This document shows, piece by piece, positions 1 through 9,562 of a stretch of DNA of 35,515 bases (within the stretch, counting starts at the first letter, position 1; each line of letters opens with the position of its first letter). Source of the stretch: Actinomycetes bacterium. Lineage in GTDB: Bacteria; Actinomycetota; Actinomycetes; Mycobacteriales; Mycobacteriaceae. Both the position numbers and the translations under genes were made by a program. The DNA lies in assembly GCA_022601135.1 (NCBI GenBank), contig JAHZJB010000041.1:1-35515 (forward strand), read 5' to 3'. The notes under the pieces are model-generated. The model made no database searches. It was not told the DNA's origin and was given only the letters and a program-made list of their open reading frames with translations.

Positions 1-121
1 GGGACAGCTCGTTCTCGACGAGGTCGAGGAACGCGTCGACCTCGTCCTCGTTGTAGCCGCGCTTGCCAATAGGTGGCTTGCTGAATGCGACGTTATGCAC
101 GTCGGCAGGTGTGAGCGGCAT
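1..121 (-). CDS. wag31: Wag31/DivIVA polar growth protein, N-terminal 40 residues (cut by window edge)
   Basis: The translation from the ATG at 121 begins [13 protein letters not shown] and continues through [21 protein letters not shown], which I recognise as the start of mycobacterial Wag31 (DivIVA, Rv2145c). Only 40 codons are present; the coiled-coil body and the PknA-phosphorylated threonine known in M. tuberculosis lie outside the window. Wag31 assembles at negatively curved membrane at the poles and recruits the peptidoglycan elongation machinery. A GGGGG tract about 6 bases before the ATG serves as a ribosome binding site. It is the last dcw gene here but has a 226-bp upstream gap, so it probably has its own promoter. 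Confidence 0.95.
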   Translation of the reverse strand, partial: MPLTPADVHNVAFSKPPIGKRGYNEDEVDAFLDLVENELS

Positions 122-161
122 TGTCTGCCCCCTTGAAGTCTGGACCGTCTAACGATCTCGC

Positions 162-167
162 AGTGTA
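162..167 (-). promoter_or_regulatory. Candidate -10 element for wag31
   Basis: On the minus strand TACACT lies 41 bases before the wag31 ATG, inside the 226-bp gap after yggT. It fits the mycobacterial TANNNT -10 pattern. No good TTGACA-like -35 is seen at 16-18 bp, so this is a suggestion from position and hexamer only. The rest of the gap (122-347) shows no other gene; it contains one weak stem, CCTGC-GGTT-GCAGG, near 209-222. Confidence 0.3.
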
Positions 168-347
168 GAGCCTGGGTGGAGAGTAACTGGCGCCCATCCT
201 GTCACACCAGACCCTGCGGTTGCAGGTAAGGGCACAATTAAGGGCGAAATTCAACAAAACCGAGACATTGCGCGTCACGGCCAGATACCCGCCGAAGCCC
301 CGGAGCGCCGACCTTGCGGCACCCGAGCCAGCTTCCCGGAGTCACTC

Positions 348-638
348 TCAGAGGGCCGCCCCAAACGCCAGCTGCATCCCGATGAACGCCAGGAGCAGCA
401 GCACCATGATGGACAGATCGAACCGTACCGCGCCTATCGTGAGCTGCGGAATGATGCGACGCAGCAGCTTCACCGGCGGGTCGGTGAGCGTCATGATCAT
501 CTCCAGCACCACCACCGTCGCTCCTCGGGGATGCCAGTCGCGACTGAACGAGCGAATGAACTCGACCACCACGCGCGCGATCAGCAGCAACCAGAACATG
601 AACAGCGCAAAACCGAGGATCTCGAAGAAGAGTGACAA
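348..638 (-). CDS. YggT family membrane protein (Rv2146c-like)
   Basis: This 96-residue protein has two hydrophobic segments, about residues 5-27 and 72-93. The stretch between them includes ARVVVEFIRSFSRDW and DPPVKLLRRIIPQL, typical of the YggT family. Its length equals the M. tuberculosis Rv2146c protein. The start is a TTG at 638; an in-frame stop lies 21 bases upstream and GAGGA sits about 10 bases before the codon, so no conventional longer start exists. YggT proteins are small integral membrane proteins of unknown exact role, found between sepF and divIVA in many Gram-positive bacteria, so a role in septal or polar membrane organisation is inferred from context. The 180-bp gap to sepF (639-818) holds no gene. 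Confidence 0.9.
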   Translation of the reverse strand: MSLFFEILGFALFMFWLLLIARVVVEFIRSFSRDWHPRGATVVVLEMIMTLTDPPVKLLRRIIPQLTIGAVRFDLSIMVLLLLAFIGMQLAFGAAL

Positions 639-818
639 CGACAGCCGTCCTCACTACAGGCAGATGGGTGACATTCGATATAGATCCGTGCCGCTCAGCG
701 CCGACGGCGCTGGGACGACTCGGCCAGCCTACCCGCCGTCGACGTTGCGCCGAGACCCGAGCAGCGTTGTCGCTGCCACCAACCCAATTCGCCGACCGTA
801 TTACTGACGGTCGCCGCG

Positions 819-1472
819 CTACTGATAGGCGTGGAAACCGGCTTCGGCGATACGGCGACGCTGCTCGGCCGTCACGTCGACATCGGCCGGTGACAGCAGG
901 AAGACCTTGGTCGCGACTTTGTCGAAGGATCCCCGAAGCGCGAAGGCCAACCCGGCGGCGAAGTCAACGAGCCGTTTGGCATCGGCGTTGTCCATCGAGA
1001 CGAGATCCATGATCACCGGCGTGCCGTCACGGAACCGTTCGCCGATGGTGCGTGCCTCGCTGTAGTCCTTGGGACGCAGCGTGGTGATCTTGGCCAGCGG
1101 GCTGCCTGCCTCGAACAGCTCGGCCATTCCGCGCGGATCCATCGCCAGCGCGCCCCGGGTTGAGCCCCGCAGGGAACCGAATCGCGGCGGAGTGCGGTCG
1201 AATTCACGCGGCGTCCGCAGCCTTGCCTCGAAACGCGGGTCGTCGAAGGCGCCGGTGAGGCCACCGCGGTACGAAGGCTCGTCATACTCACGGCGGCGCT
1301 CGTCGCCCAGGCTGTCGTAACCGCGCGAATATCCGTCATCCTCGAAACGGTCCTCGCGGGAACGGCGATAGCCGCGGGCCGGCCCGCGATCATCGTCTTC
1401 GTAGTAATCGTCCTCGTAGTCATCCATTGGCGCCATACCGAAGTAGGCCTTGACCTTGTGCAGTGTGCTCAT
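819..1472 (-). CDS. sepF: SepF cell division protein
   Basis: This 217-residue protein starts with the membrane-binding segment [14 protein letters not shown] long charged linker rich in Asp, Arg and Tyr follows (residues about 17-95), then a C-terminal SepF core (about 120-205) containing [37 protein letters not shown] and [12 protein letters not shown]. SepF tethers FtsZ filaments to the membrane and is essential in mycobacteria, which lack FtsA and ZipA. The ATG at 1472 overlaps the yggS stop in an ATGA, which fixes the start and suggests coupling. The low-complexity linker is normal for actinobacterial SepF. Confidence 0.95.
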   Translation of the reverse strand: MSTLHKVKAYFGMAPMDDYEDDYYEDDDRGPARGYRRSREDRFEDDGYSRGYDSLGDERRREYDEPSYRGGLTGAFDDPRFEARLRTPREFDRTPPRFGSLRGSTRGALAMDPRGMAELFEAGSPLAKITTLRPKDYSEARTIGERFRDGTPVIMDLVSMDNADAKRLVDFAAGLAFALRGSFDKVATKVFLLSPADVDVTAEQRRRIAEAGFHAYQ

Positions 1473-2308
1473 CGTGAGGACCCTTCTCGCGGTGCTGAGG
1501 TGTTCGAGGTGGCCGAAATATCAGCGGTATTTGGTGTCTGTGATGAAGGTGTGACTGGTGTGACTACTTCGGCTGAGGTTAGCGGGCGGGGCCCCATTAG
1601 CGCGGTACCGACACGCACACACGTCGAACCATGTTCGACCGCCGCCTCCAGGTCGCCCGACATCCCCGCGGACAGTCCCAGTCGCTGCTGAAAGCGCTCC
1701 TGTACCCGGTCACGCTCTTGCTGGAGCCGCGCGAATGCGGCGCCGGGGTCGGCCCCTTGCGGCGGAACGGCCATCAACCCCACGAATCGCAATCCGGGTG
1801 CCGTATCGACGGCGGCAGCCAGTTCGTCGATGCGCCCGGCGGCCGCCACGTCGACTCCCCCACGGGTTTCGTCACCGTCCAGGCTGATCTGCAGGTAGAC
1901 GCGCAGCGGATCGGTGCGATGCCCCTCGTCGAGTGCTTCGGAGGCCGCTCGGCCCAGAGCGGTGATCAACCTGGGGCTGTCGACGGAGTGCACCGCGTCG
2001 GCCCACCGCGCTACCGAGCGCGCCTTGTTGCGCTGCAGGCGGCCCACCATATGCCAACGCAGGGAACCGCAGTCCGGGACTGCGCTGATTGCCGCCACTT
2101 TCCGCACGGCTTCCTGGTCGCGGGACTCGCCGAACGTCTGGCACCCGAGCCGGTGCAGCACCAGCACGTCATCGATGGGAAAGAACTTGGTGATCGGCAG
2201 CAGTTGGATATCGGCGACATCGCGTCCGGCGCCCTTCGCCGCGCGGGCGAGTCGGTTGCGCACCGCGGCCAGCGCCTCACTCAACTCGTGTTCGCGCACC
2301 GCAGTCAC
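1469..2308 (-). CDS. yggS: YggS/PROSC family PLP-binding protein
   Basis: This 279-residue protein has the single-domain PLP-barrel fold of the YggS/PLPBP family. The PLP-binding lysine is predicted at K41 in LLPITKFFP. Other signatures are [37 protein letters not shown] and the phosphate-binding region [23 protein letters not shown]. Family members manage free pyridoxal phosphate and show no classical catalytic turnover. About 40 residues after the core (from GPRPLTS onward) form a Ser/Thr/Pro-rich tail longer than in E. coli YggS. The GTG start overlaps the upstream pgeF stop in a GTGA, and its own stop overlaps the sepF ATG. Confidence 0.93.
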   Translation of the reverse strand: MTAVREHELSEALAAVRNRLARAAKGAGRDVADIQLLPITKFFPIDDVLVLHRLGCQTFGESRDQEAVRKVAAISAVPDCGSLRWHMVGRLQRNKARSVARWADAVHSVDSPRLITALGRAASEALDEGHRTDPLRVYLQISLDGDETRGGVDVAAAGRIDELAAAVDTAPGLRFVGLMAVPPQGADPGAAFARLQQERDRVQERFQQRLGLSAGMSGDLEAAVEHGSTCVRVGTALMGPRPLTSAEVVTPVTPSSQTPNTADISATSNTSAPREGSSR

Positions 2309-3036
2309 GGCTCGGGCTCCAACCAGATCAGGGCGGCCATCCGACCGGTCGGCGCATCGCGGCGGTGACTGTAGAGCGTGCGGTCCGCCACCGTACAGCG
2401 AGGATCGACGTCGATCGCGGTGACACCCAACCTGCGCAGTTGCGCGACGATTCCGACGCGCAGATCCAGACCCGGTGTGCCACGGTGCGTGGTGGTCCGA
2501 CTTCCCGGCAGGGCGCGTTCGACCTCGGCGGCCATCTCCTCGGGTACCTCGTAGTTGACGCCGCTGACCGCTGGCCCGAGCAGAACTGAGACGTCCTGAA
2601 CACGGGCACCCACCTCCACCATGGTCTCCAGCGCGCGCGCCACGATGCCGCGTTGCGCGCCGGCGCGGCCGGCGTGCACGGCTGCGATCACCCCGGCGCC
2701 GGCGTCAGCCATCAACACCGGTACACAGTCGGCCGTCACGACCGCCAGCGCCAACCGCGGTGTCGTGGTGACCAGCCCATCGGTGTCACCGACGGTGTCG
2801 CCGAGCCGGTCGACGATCTCGACGTGGACGCCGTGAACCTGGTCCATCCACACGATGCCACCCCCCTCGCCCGCCTCGGTCGGGCACAGGCCGACGGCTT
2901 CGCCGAGACGACGTCGGTTCGCGGCGACCGCGTCCGGATCATCGCCCACGTGGTCGCCGAGGTTGAAGGTCGCAAACGGCGGTTTGGACACCCCGCCGGA
3001 ACGGGTGGTGGTCACACGGCGCACCCGGAATGTCAC
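2305..3036 (-). CDS. pgeF: Peptidoglycan editing factor PgeF (YfiH/DUF152; Rv2149c-like)
   Basis: This 243-residue protein belongs to the YfiH/PgeF (laccase-domain) family. Metal-ligand motifs are visible: WMDQVHG (H69), VTADCVPVL (C104) and AAVHAGRAGAQRG (H121). In E. coli, PgeF removes wrongly incorporated residues such as L-Ser from UDP-MurNAc peptides, which fits its place beside mur genes; some family members are purine nucleoside phosphorylases. I chose the GTG at 3036 because it sits 19 bases after the ftsZ stop and the protein then begins VTFRVRRVTTTRSGG. Extending upstream gives non-conserved sequence antisense to nothing useful and overlapping ftsZ. No strong ribosome binding site is visible. 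Confidence 0.88.
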   Translation of the reverse strand: MTFRVRRVTTTRSGGVSKPPFATFNLGDHVGDDPDAVAANRRRLGEAVGLCPTEAGEGGGIVWMDQVHGVHVEIVDRLGDTVGDTDGLVTTTPRLALAVVTADCVPVLMADAGAGVIAAVHAGRAGAQRGIVARALETMVEVGARVQDVSVLLGPAVSGVNYEVPEEMAAEVERALPGSRTTTHRGTPGLDLRVGIVAQLRRLGVTAIDVDPRCTVADRTLYSHRRDAPTGRMAALIWLEPEP

Positions 3037-3055
3037 GGCACGACCGTAGAGCGCG

Positions 3056-4219
3056 TCAGTGCCGCATGAACGGCGGCACGTCGACGTCGTCGTCGGAGAT
3101 GCCGCCATCGTCACCGCCGATCCGCACGGTCGCGCCGTTGGTGTGCACCGGCACGCTTGCCGGGTCGGAAGACCCAAACAGAGAGGAGCCCACCCGGCCG
3201 GCCTTGCCCGATGCGATCGGCTGGGCCGAGGCCGCGGCCGGCTTCTCCTCGGTCACCGGCCTCCGCCCGGGGCCGGTCGAGTCGAAGCCCGCGGCGATCA
3301 CCGTCACCCTGACCTCGTCACCGAGCGAGTCGTCGATGACGGTCCCGAAGATGATGTTGGCTTCCTGATGCGCGGCGTCCTGCACCAACGATGCGGCCTC
3401 GTTGATCTCAAACAGGCCCAGATCGCTACCCCCGGCCACCGACAGGAGTACGCCCTGGGCACCCTCCATCGAGGCTTCCAGCAGCGGGGAGTTGATCGCG
3501 ATCTCGGCGGCTTTGAGCGCGCGCCCATCGCCGCGTGCCGAGCCGATACCCATCAGGGCCGTACCCGCCCCGCTCATGACGCCCTTGACGTCGGCGAAGT
3601 CCACATTGATCAGTCCGGGTGTGGTGATGAGATCGGTGATTCCCTGCACACCGTTGAGCAGCACCTCGTCGGCGCTGCGGAAGGCGTCCATCAGCGAGAC
3701 CGCGGCGTCGCCCATCTGCAGCAGCCGGTCGTTGGGGATCACGATCAGGGTGTCGCAGCTCTCCCGCAGCGAGGAGATGCCGTCCTCGGCCTGGTTGCTG
3801 CGGCGCTTGCCCTCGAACGAGAACGGCCGAGTCACCACGCCGACAGTCAGCGCACCCAGCTTGCGGGCGATAGTCGCCACCACCGGCGCTCCGCCAGTTC
3901 CGGTGCCGCCACCCTCACCGGCGGTGACGAACACCATGTCGGCGCCTCGCAGCAACTCCTCGATCTCGTCCTTGGCGTCCTCGGCGGCCTTGCGGCCGAC
4001 CTCGGGATCGGCTCCGGCGCCCAAGCCGCGAGTCGATTCGCGCCCGACGTCGAGTTTGACGTCGGCATCGCTCATCAACAACGCCTGGGCGTCGGTGTTG
4101 ATCGCAATGAACTCGACGCCCTTGAGACCCTGTTCGATCATCCGGTTGACGGCGTTGACGCCGCCGCCGCCGATGCCGACCACCTTGATCACAGCGAGGT
4201 AGTTATGCGGGGGGGTCAT
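3056..4219 (-). CDS. ftsZ: Cell division GTPase FtsZ
   Basis: This 387-residue tubulin homologue forms the cytokinetic Z ring. The start [15 protein letters not shown] matches mycobacterial FtsZ. The GTP-binding signature GGGTGTG lies at residues 103-109, the T7-loop segment NVDFADVKG follows at about 205-213, and the protein ends in the conserved tail [10 protein letters not shown] that binds SepF or FtsW-type partners. The ATG at 4219 has AAGAAGG 8-13 bases upstream. An in-frame ATG at 4324 would add 35 residues, but that region also holds promoter-like sequence and is not part of known mycobacterial FtsZ. The gene is separated from ftsQ by 255 bp and so probably has dedicated promoters. 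Confidence 0.98.
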   Translation of the reverse strand: MTPPHNYLAVIKVVGIGGGGVNAVNRMIEQGLKGVEFIAINTDAQALLMSDADVKLDVGRESTRGLGAGADPEVGRKAAEDAKDEIEELLRGADMVFVTAGEGGGTGTGGAPVVATIARKLGALTVGVVTRPFSFEGKRRSNQAEDGISSLRESCDTLIVIPNDRLLQMGDAAVSLMDAFRSADEVLLNGVQGITDLITTPGLINVDFADVKGVMSGAGTALMGIGSARGDGRALKAAEIAINSPLLEASMEGAQGVLLSVAGGSDLGLFEINEAASLVQDAAHQEANIIFGTVIDDSLGDEVRVTVIAAGFDSTGPGRRPVTEEKPAAASAQPIASGKAGRVGSSLFGSSDPASVPVHTNGATVRIGGDDGGISDDDVDVPPFMRH

Positions 4220-4319
4220 CGCCACACCTTCTTCGCGCAAACGCTCATCCGCGGTCGCCCTTCTTGCCTGGTTGCCTGTCGTCACGCGGAAGGTCTCCTC
4301 GGGCAAACCCTCAACCTCA

Positions 4320-4343
4320 ACCATAGGCTTAGAGTTATGTCAA
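4320..4343 (-). promoter_or_regulatory. Candidate ftsZ promoter region
   Basis: On the minus strand a perfect TTGACA (4343-4338) is followed by TAACTCTAAGCC and then TATGGT (4325-4320), about 100-120 bases before the ftsZ ATG. The 12-bp gap between the hexamers is too short for a standard SigA pair, so only one of them may be real, or the TTGACA may itself sit near a start site. Two tandem GTTGAG units lie just downstream. M. tuberculosis ftsZ is known to have several promoters in this gap. The remainder of 4220-4474 shows no gene. Confidence 0.45.
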
Positions 4344-4474
4344 GTTGTTCCGCGCAAACAGAACGGTAGGGCCGGGTGCCGCACATCGCGGGCAGGCGCG
4401 CCGAGGCAACACGACAAAAATCGCGGCGGCGCGGTGGCGATCCTCATCGAGGTCACCGCCGGGGAGTCCGGCGC

Positions 4475-5422
4475 CTACTTGACGGTCGGCAGGTCTGGGC
4501 TGGAAACGTCATAGGTCTGACCCGGCTGGGTAAGCAGGGCATCGAGCTTGAGCGCCTTCTCCTCAGTGCGATCGGTGGTCCCCCACACCACGACACGACC
4601 GTCGACCAAGGTGAGCGTTATCGAGGCCACCGACGGGGCCGACACCCGGCCCACCAGCGTGGCTACCTCGGGCCGCAATGACGTCATCACCTGCAGCGCC
4701 GCCAGCGTCGCCGGATCGTTGGGGCCCGGGGTTTCCGTGTCCAGGTACGGCACGCCGGGCGGCGGCGGTGCCGTGGCGAAGTCGACCCCGTCGCGATCGA
4801 ACAGGTGCACACCGTCCGGATAATCCCGTACCACGACAGGAACCCTCTCGACGGCGGTCACCCGCAGCGTCGACGGATACTGGCGCTGAACACGGACCGA
4901 AGCGATGCGGCGGATCTCAGCCACCCGCTCGGCGACCGCGTCGGTGTCCACTTGCAGCAGCGGAGTTCCCGGCACCACCCCGGCAGCGTCGACCACCTCT
5001 TCGCGGGTGACCGCATCCAGACCAGTGACGACCACACTGCGGGTTGACATGATCGGGGTGAAATACAGCAGCAACCCGAGACCCACGACCACGACGGCGA
5101 TCACCGAAGTCCACACCAACAACTTCAACCCGCGGACTGCTCCGCGACCGAGCGTCTTCGTCTCCGGTACGGCCCTTCCCCGCGCCCGGCGCTTGGCCTC
5201 CCGACGGGCCTCCTCGATGGCGGTGGCCCTTTCCTGGGCCGCCCGTCGTTGCTCACGTTCCCGCCGGGCTCGGCGACGCGGGCCCTCGACGTCCTCGACG
5301 CCCGCTGCCGGATCCGGGGCGGCTGCCCCGCCGGATGCGGCGTCCTGGTCCGGTCCGGCTGCCGGGTCTGACCCGTCGCCCTCGGTACCGGGTTCGGGCT
5401 CGCCCGTATTCGGCTCGGTCAT
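4475..5422 (-). CDS. ftsQ: Divisome protein FtsQ (POTRA domain)
   Basis: This 315-residue type II membrane protein has a charged, Ala/Pro-rich cytoplasmic N-terminus (1-100), one transmembrane helix (about 101-122) and a POTRA domain beginning [24 protein letters not shown]. The FtsQ beta domain follows ([32 protein letters not shown]). FtsQ bridges FtsZ-proximal components and the FtsL/PbpB/FtsW synthase. Its ATG at 5422 overlaps the murC stop (ATGA), so it belongs to the coupled mur-fts chain. The cytoplasmic tail is longer than in E. coli FtsQ, as in other mycobacteria. Confidence 0.95.
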   Translation of the reverse strand: MTEPNTGEPEPGTEGDGSDPAAGPDQDAASGGAAAPDPAAGVEDVEGPRRRARREREQRRAAQERATAIEEARREAKRRARGRAVPETKTLGRGAVRGLKLLVWTSVIAVVVVGLGLLLYFTPIMSTRSVVVTGLDAVTREEVVDAAGVVPGTPLLQVDTDAVAERVAEIRRIASVRVQRQYPSTLRVTAVERVPVVVRDYPDGVHLFDRDGVDFATAPPPPGVPYLDTETPGPNDPATLAALQVMTSLRPEVATLVGRVSAPSVASITLTLVDGRVVVWGTTDRTEEKALKLDALLTQPGQTYDVSSPDLPTVK

Positions 5423-6876
5423 CGCCGGACCGTGTCCAGTCCGCCGGTCGCATCGCGATCGGCCTTGGCCTGCAGCACGGCCAGGATCTCCCTGCCGAGC
5501 ATGGTCACGTCGCCGGCGCCCATGGTGACGATCACGTCACCGGGTTCAGCCGCGGCAGCCACCCGCCCGGACACCGCCGAGAAGTCGGGCACGTAGCTCA
5601 CCGGTGCCGTCACCGCCGCGGCGACGGTGGCTCCACTCACGCCGGCCCGTGGCTGCTCCCGCGCCGCGAACACGTCCAACACGAAGACCTCGTCCGCGCT
5701 GTCCAATGCCTGGCCGAACTGAGCCGCGAAAGCCTCGGTCCGGGAATACAAGTGCGGCTGAAAAACCACGATGGTACGGCCGGATTCATGCTGTTGGGCG
5801 ACGGCGCGCAACGCCGTCAACGTGGCACGGACCTCGGTCGGATGGTGCGCGTAGTCATCGAAGACACGGACTCCGTTGGCGGTACCGACCAATTCGAAGC
5901 GACGGCGCACACCCTCGAACCCGGCCAAACCGTCGAGGACGACCTCGGGGGCGGCGCCTGCCTCGATGGCCGCCAGCAGTGCCCCAAGTGCGTTGAGGGC
6001 CATGTGGCGACCCGGTACCGACAGCCGCATCGCCCGCGGTTCGGCCTCACCGCGCAGCATGATGCGCGCGACCGCGCCGGTCCCCCGCTGCTCCCAGTCC
6101 AGCAGGGTCGCATCCAGGCCGTCGCCGCTTCCGTAGCGCAGCACCTGGATTCCCATCTGCTCGGTACGCCGAGCCAATGCCGCCGCACCTCGATCGTCGT
6201 CGCAGACCACCAATTTTCCACCGGGCTCGATGCGCTCGACAAACTGGTCGAACACAGCGGTGTAGGCCTCAACGCTGCCGAAGAAATCCAGATGGTCCGC
6301 CTCGATGTTGGTGACCACCACGACGTTTGGGCGGTATTCCAGCAGTGAGCCGTCGCTCTCATCAGCCTCGGCGACGAAGCGCGTCCCGCTGCCGTGATGG
6401 GCGTTGGTACCCGCCTCGCCGAGCTCGCCACCCACCGCGAAGGACGGGTCGAATCCACCGTGCTGCAACGCCACGATCAGCATGGAGGTAGTGGTGGTCT
6501 TGCCGTGGGTGCCGGTCACCATCAACGTGCGGTGCCCGGCCATCAGCTTCGCCAACACCGCCGGTCGCAGGATCACGGGAATACCCCGCCGCCGCGCTTC
6601 GACGAGCTCCGGATTGGTTTTCGGGATCGCCGCATGGGTGGTGATCACCGCTGTCGGACCACCCGCCAGCATGTCCAGCGACGACGCGTCGTGCCCGATG
6701 CGGATCGCCGCGCCGCGGGCCCGGAGGGCGATCACCCCCCGCGATTCCTTGGCATCCGACCCCGACACCATGCCGCCGCGATCCAGCAGGACGCGCGCGA
6801 TTCCCGACATGCCTGCCCCGCCGATGCCCACCATGTGCACCCTGCGCAACTCATCGGGCAGATCGGTTCCGTTCAT
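5419..6876 (-). CDS. murC: UDP-N-acetylmuramate--L-alanine ligase MurC
   Basis: MurC adds L-Ala to UDP-MurNAc, the first peptide-stem step. This 485-residue protein shows the Mur ligase order: N-terminal Rossmann domain with [14 protein letters not shown] (14-27), central ATPase with GTHGKTTTT (122-130) and [12 protein letters not shown], and a C-terminal domain with [10 protein letters not shown]. The motif set [11 protein letters not shown] and DDYAHHPTE distinguishes MurC from MurD, E and F. The ATG at 6876 overlaps the murG stop (ATGA). Length is normal. Confidence 0.97.
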   Translation of the reverse strand: MNGTDLPDELRRVHMVGIGGAGMSGIARVLLDRGGMVSGSDAKESRGVIALRARGAAIRIGHDASSLDMLAGGPTAVITTHAAIPKTNPELVEARRRGIPVILRPAVLAKLMAGHRTLMVTGTHGKTTTTSMLIVALQHGGFDPSFAVGGELGEAGTNAHHGSGTRFVAEADESDGSLLEYRPNVVVVTNIEADHLDFFGSVEAYTAVFDQFVERIEPGGKLVVCDDDRGAAALARRTEQMGIQVLRYGSGDGLDATLLDWEQRGTGAVARIMLRGEAEPRAMRLSVPGRHMALNALGALLAAIEAGAAPEVVLDGLAGFEGVRRRFELVGTANGVRVFDDYAHHPTEVRATLTALRAVAQQHESGRTIVVFQPHLYSRTEAFAAQFGQALDSADEVFVLDVFAAREQPRAGVSGATVAAAVTAPVSYVPDFSAVSGRVAAAAEPGDVIVTMGAGDVTMLGREILAVLQAKADRDATGGLDTVRR

Positions 6877-7997
6877 CGCCGCCGCCTTGCGCGCCCGGCC
6901 CGGGCGACCTCAAGCGCGACCTCAGCCACCGTCCGCGCGGCATTACGGTGCCCCGCCGATGCCGCAGCCGCCGCCATCCCCGCCAGCCTCGACTCGTCGT
7001 TGAGCAGTGACGCCACCGTGTCGGCGACGAAGCCCGCGGTGAGCTCCCGATCATCGACGATGATCCCGGCACCTGCATTGACAACCGGCAGGGCGTTGAG
7101 GCGCTGTTCGCCGTTCCCGATCGGCAACGGCACATAGACCGCGGGCAGCCCTACGGCGGTGACCTCGGCTACGGTCATCGCCCCGGACCGGCAGATCGCC
7201 AGATCGGCCGCCGCATACGCCAACACCATCCGGTCCAGGTATGGCACCGCGACGTAGGGCGGCCCACCGGTGATCGGGACGCGCGGCGCGAGAGTGTTCT
7301 TCGGCCCATGCACGTGTAGTACCGAAATGCCTTTTCTGGCAAGGTTTTCCGCGGCCCCGGACACCGCGCTATTGAGCGATTGGGCTCCCTGTGAGCCGCC
7401 GAAGACCAACAACACCCGAGCATCGTCGGCGAAGCCGAAATACGCTCGCGCCTCGGCGCGCAGAGCCCTCCGGTCCAGCGTCGTGATCGACTCCCGCACC
7501 GGGACCCCAACGACCTCGACGTGACGGAGGCCGGGATCGGGCACCGCCGAAAGCACCCGGCGCGCCGACCTGGCACCCACCCGGTTCGCCCAGCCCGCGC
7601 TGGCGTTCGCCTCGTGTACGACCGCCGGCACCCGCCTGCCCGGCCGAATGCTGCGTGCGGCCAGATACGCGGGCAGGGCAACGTATCCACCGAACCCGAT
7701 GAGGACGTCGGCGTCGACGTCGTCGAGGATGGCCCGGGTTTGCTTGACCGCGCGCCGCACCCGCCCGGCCAACCGGAGGAGATCAGCAGACGGCTTCCTG
7801 GGCAACGGCACCGGGGTGATCAGTTCGAGGTGGTATCCACGCTCCGGAACGAGTCGGGTCTCCAAACCCCGCTCAGTACCCAGCGCGGTGATGCGCACCC
7901 CCGGGTCGAGCGCGGTGACGGCGTCGGCGACCGCCATCGCCGGTTCGATATGGCCCGCCGTACCACCGCCGGCGAGAACCACAGAGATCGCCCTCAC
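6873..7997 (-). CDS. murG: UDP-GlcNAc:lipid I GlcNAc transferase MurG
   Basis: MurG is a GT28 glycosyltransferase that converts lipid I to lipid II on the inner membrane face. This 374-residue protein has the donor-independent glycine-rich loop GGGTAGHI at residues 10-17, the second loop [11 protein letters not shown] at 199-209, [13 protein letters not shown], and the UDP-GlcNAc site [17 protein letters not shown] near 269-285. A GTG at 7997 overlaps the ftsW stop (GTGA). The adjacency ftsW-murG-murC is standard for the dcw cluster. Confidence 0.97.
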   Translation of the reverse strand: MRAISVVLAGGGTAGHIEPAMAVADAVTALDPGVRITALGTERGLETRLVPERGYHLELITPVPLPRKPSADLLRLAGRVRRAVKQTRAILDDVDADVLIGFGGYVALPAYLAARSIRPGRRVPAVVHEANASAGWANRVGARSARRVLSAVPDPGLRHVEVVGVPVRESITTLDRRALRAEARAYFGFADDARVLLVFGGSQGAQSLNSAVSGAAENLARKGISVLHVHGPKNTLAPRVPITGGPPYVAVPYLDRMVLAYAAADLAICRSGAMTVAEVTAVGLPAVYVPLPIGNGEQRLNALPVVNAGAGIIVDDRELTAGFVADTVASLLNDESRLAGMAAAAASAGHRNAARTVAEVALEVARAGRARRRR

Positions 7998-9529
7998 CCG
8001 TGACGCTGACCTTCCAATGTGCGAGCCCGTCGGCCCTGCTTGCGCTGGCCAGCACCATATCCGACCGCGGACCTGCCCGCCGCAGCCGGCTGCTTCCGGC
8101 GGGCACTGCCGGACCGGCGCACCGGCGGGTCGTCCACGCGGGGCGCGCGGGTCCGCCTCTTCGCCTGTTTCCGCTCAACCCGGGCCGGCGAGCGGTCCGA
8201 ACGCGACCACAACCGGTCGCGCAGCGCCTCTGCGCGGGTCGGGACATACGGTGCCGGTAGCGGTAGTCGCAGCAGCCGGTTGACCCGGTCATCGCGGCCG
8301 GCCCGCAACGCCGCAACCGCCTCGGGTTCGTGACGCGCGGCATTGGCCATGATGCCGATCATCAGCAGCGTTGTCGCCGTCGACGTGCCACCGGCCGAGA
8401 TCAGCGGCAGCTGTAACCCGGTGACCGGCAGCAACCCCACCACGTATCCCACGTTGATGAAGACCTGACTCAGAATCCACAGCGTGGCGGTGGCGGTGAG
8501 CAACCGGAGGAACGGGTCGGCCGACCGGCGCGCGATCCGCATGCCGGTATAGGCGAACAGTCCGAACAGGCACAACAGCCCGGCGGCGCCGATGAAGCCC
8601 AGTTCCTCGCCGATGATCGCGAAGATGAAGTCGTTGTGGGCGTTGGGCAGGTAACTCCACTTCGCCGAGCCCTGCCCCAGCCCGTCGCCGAAGATACCCC
8701 CGTTGGCCAGCGCGAACCTGGCCTGGCGCGCCTGGTAGCCGGATCCCTGCGCGTCGGCACCCGGATTCAGCCAAGACTGCACGCGATCGGACCGGTAGCC
8801 TTCGGACACCGCAAGAATCGCCCCCGAGACGATCACCGCTCCCAGCGAGCTCAGGAACACTCGCAACGGCAGCCCGGCGTACCAGAGCAGACCGAGCAGG
8901 ATCACGCCCATCGACATCGTCTGTCCCAGGTCGGGCTGCGCGACCACGAGCGCCAGCGCCACCACCGCTGCGGGTACCAGCGGAACAAGCATCTCGCGCA
9001 GCGAGGCGCGCTCCATCCGGCGCGCTGCCAGCAGGTGGGCGCCCCAGATCGCCAGGGCGATCTTGGCCAGCTCGGAGGGCTGCATGGAAAACCCTGACAC
9101 CACGAACCAGCCGCGAGATCCGTTGGCCACCTTCCCGATTCCCGGAATCAACACCAGGACGAGCAAGACGATACTGAGAGCGAAACCCGTGAAGGCGAAC
9201 TTGCGCATCGTGTTCACCTTCATCCTCAGCGCGATGTAGAACGCGCCCAGGCCGAGGAGCGTCCACAACACCTGTTTGGCGAAGACCACCCAGGGCGAGC
9301 CGTCCTGGTCATAGGAGTACACACCGGAGGCCGACAACACCATGGTCAGGCCCATGGTGGTCAGCAGCGCGGAAACGGCGATGATCAGGTGAAACGAGGT
9401 CATCGGACGTCCGAGCCACGCCCCGAACCGAGTGCGCGGGCCATGCGTGACCGTCACCGCCGGGGCGACCTGATCATCGACGGCGGGGTTGGCGCGACGG
9501 TTGCGCAACCGGGTGAGGATGCCGCTCAC
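7994..9529 (-). CDS. ftsW: Septal SEDS glycosyltransferase FtsW
   Basis: FtsW polymerises lipid II at the septum together with PbpB. This 511-residue polytopic protein has about ten hydrophobic helices from residue 46 to about 400. Recognisable SEDS motifs include [36 protein letters not shown] (containing the conserved catalytic-region Asp), [18 protein letters not shown] and [14 protein letters not shown]. The cytoplasmic C-terminal tail (about 430-511) is very basic ([21 protein letters not shown]), as in mycobacterial FtsW, which contacts FtsZ. The start is a GTG at 9529, 33 bases after the murD stop. Confidence 0.96.
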   Translation of the reverse strand: MSGILTRLRNRRANPAVDDQVAPAVTVTHGPRTRFGAWLGRPMTSFHLIIAVSALLTTMGLTMVLSASGVYSYDQDGSPWVVFAKQVLWTLLGLGAFYIALRMKVNTMRKFAFTGFALSIVLLVLVLIPGIGKVANGSRGWFVVSGFSMQPSELAKIALAIWGAHLLAARRMERASLREMLVPLVPAAVVALALVVAQPDLGQTMSMGVILLGLLWYAGLPLRVFLSSLGAVIVSGAILAVSEGYRSDRVQSWLNPGADAQGSGYQARQARFALANGGIFGDGLGQGSAKWSYLPNAHNDFIFAIIGEELGFIGAAGLLCLFGLFAYTGMRIARRSADPFLRLLTATATLWILSQVFINVGYVVGLLPVTGLQLPLISAGGTSTATTLLMIGIMANAARHEPEAVAALRAGRDDRVNRLLRLPLPAPYVPTRAEALRDRLWSRSDRSPARVERKQAKRRTRAPRVDDPPVRRSGSARRKQPAAAGRSAVGYGAGQRKQGRRARTLEGQRHG

Positions 9530-9562
9530 AGTGCGTTCGCCATCATCGCCTACTTCGCCCGT

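Noticed and set aside
202..230. Small stem CCTGC-GGTT-GCAGG upstream of wag31 as an RNA element
   Set aside because: A five-pair stem without further structure is expected by chance in G+C-rich DNA.
3059..4369. Open frame of 436 codons on the plus strand opposite ftsZ
   Set aside because: Low-complexity His/Asp/Gly/Arg translation mirroring ftsZ; no family similarity.
8289..9266. Second minus-strand open frame inside ftsW
   Set aside because: Out of frame with the clear FtsW product and without a domain.
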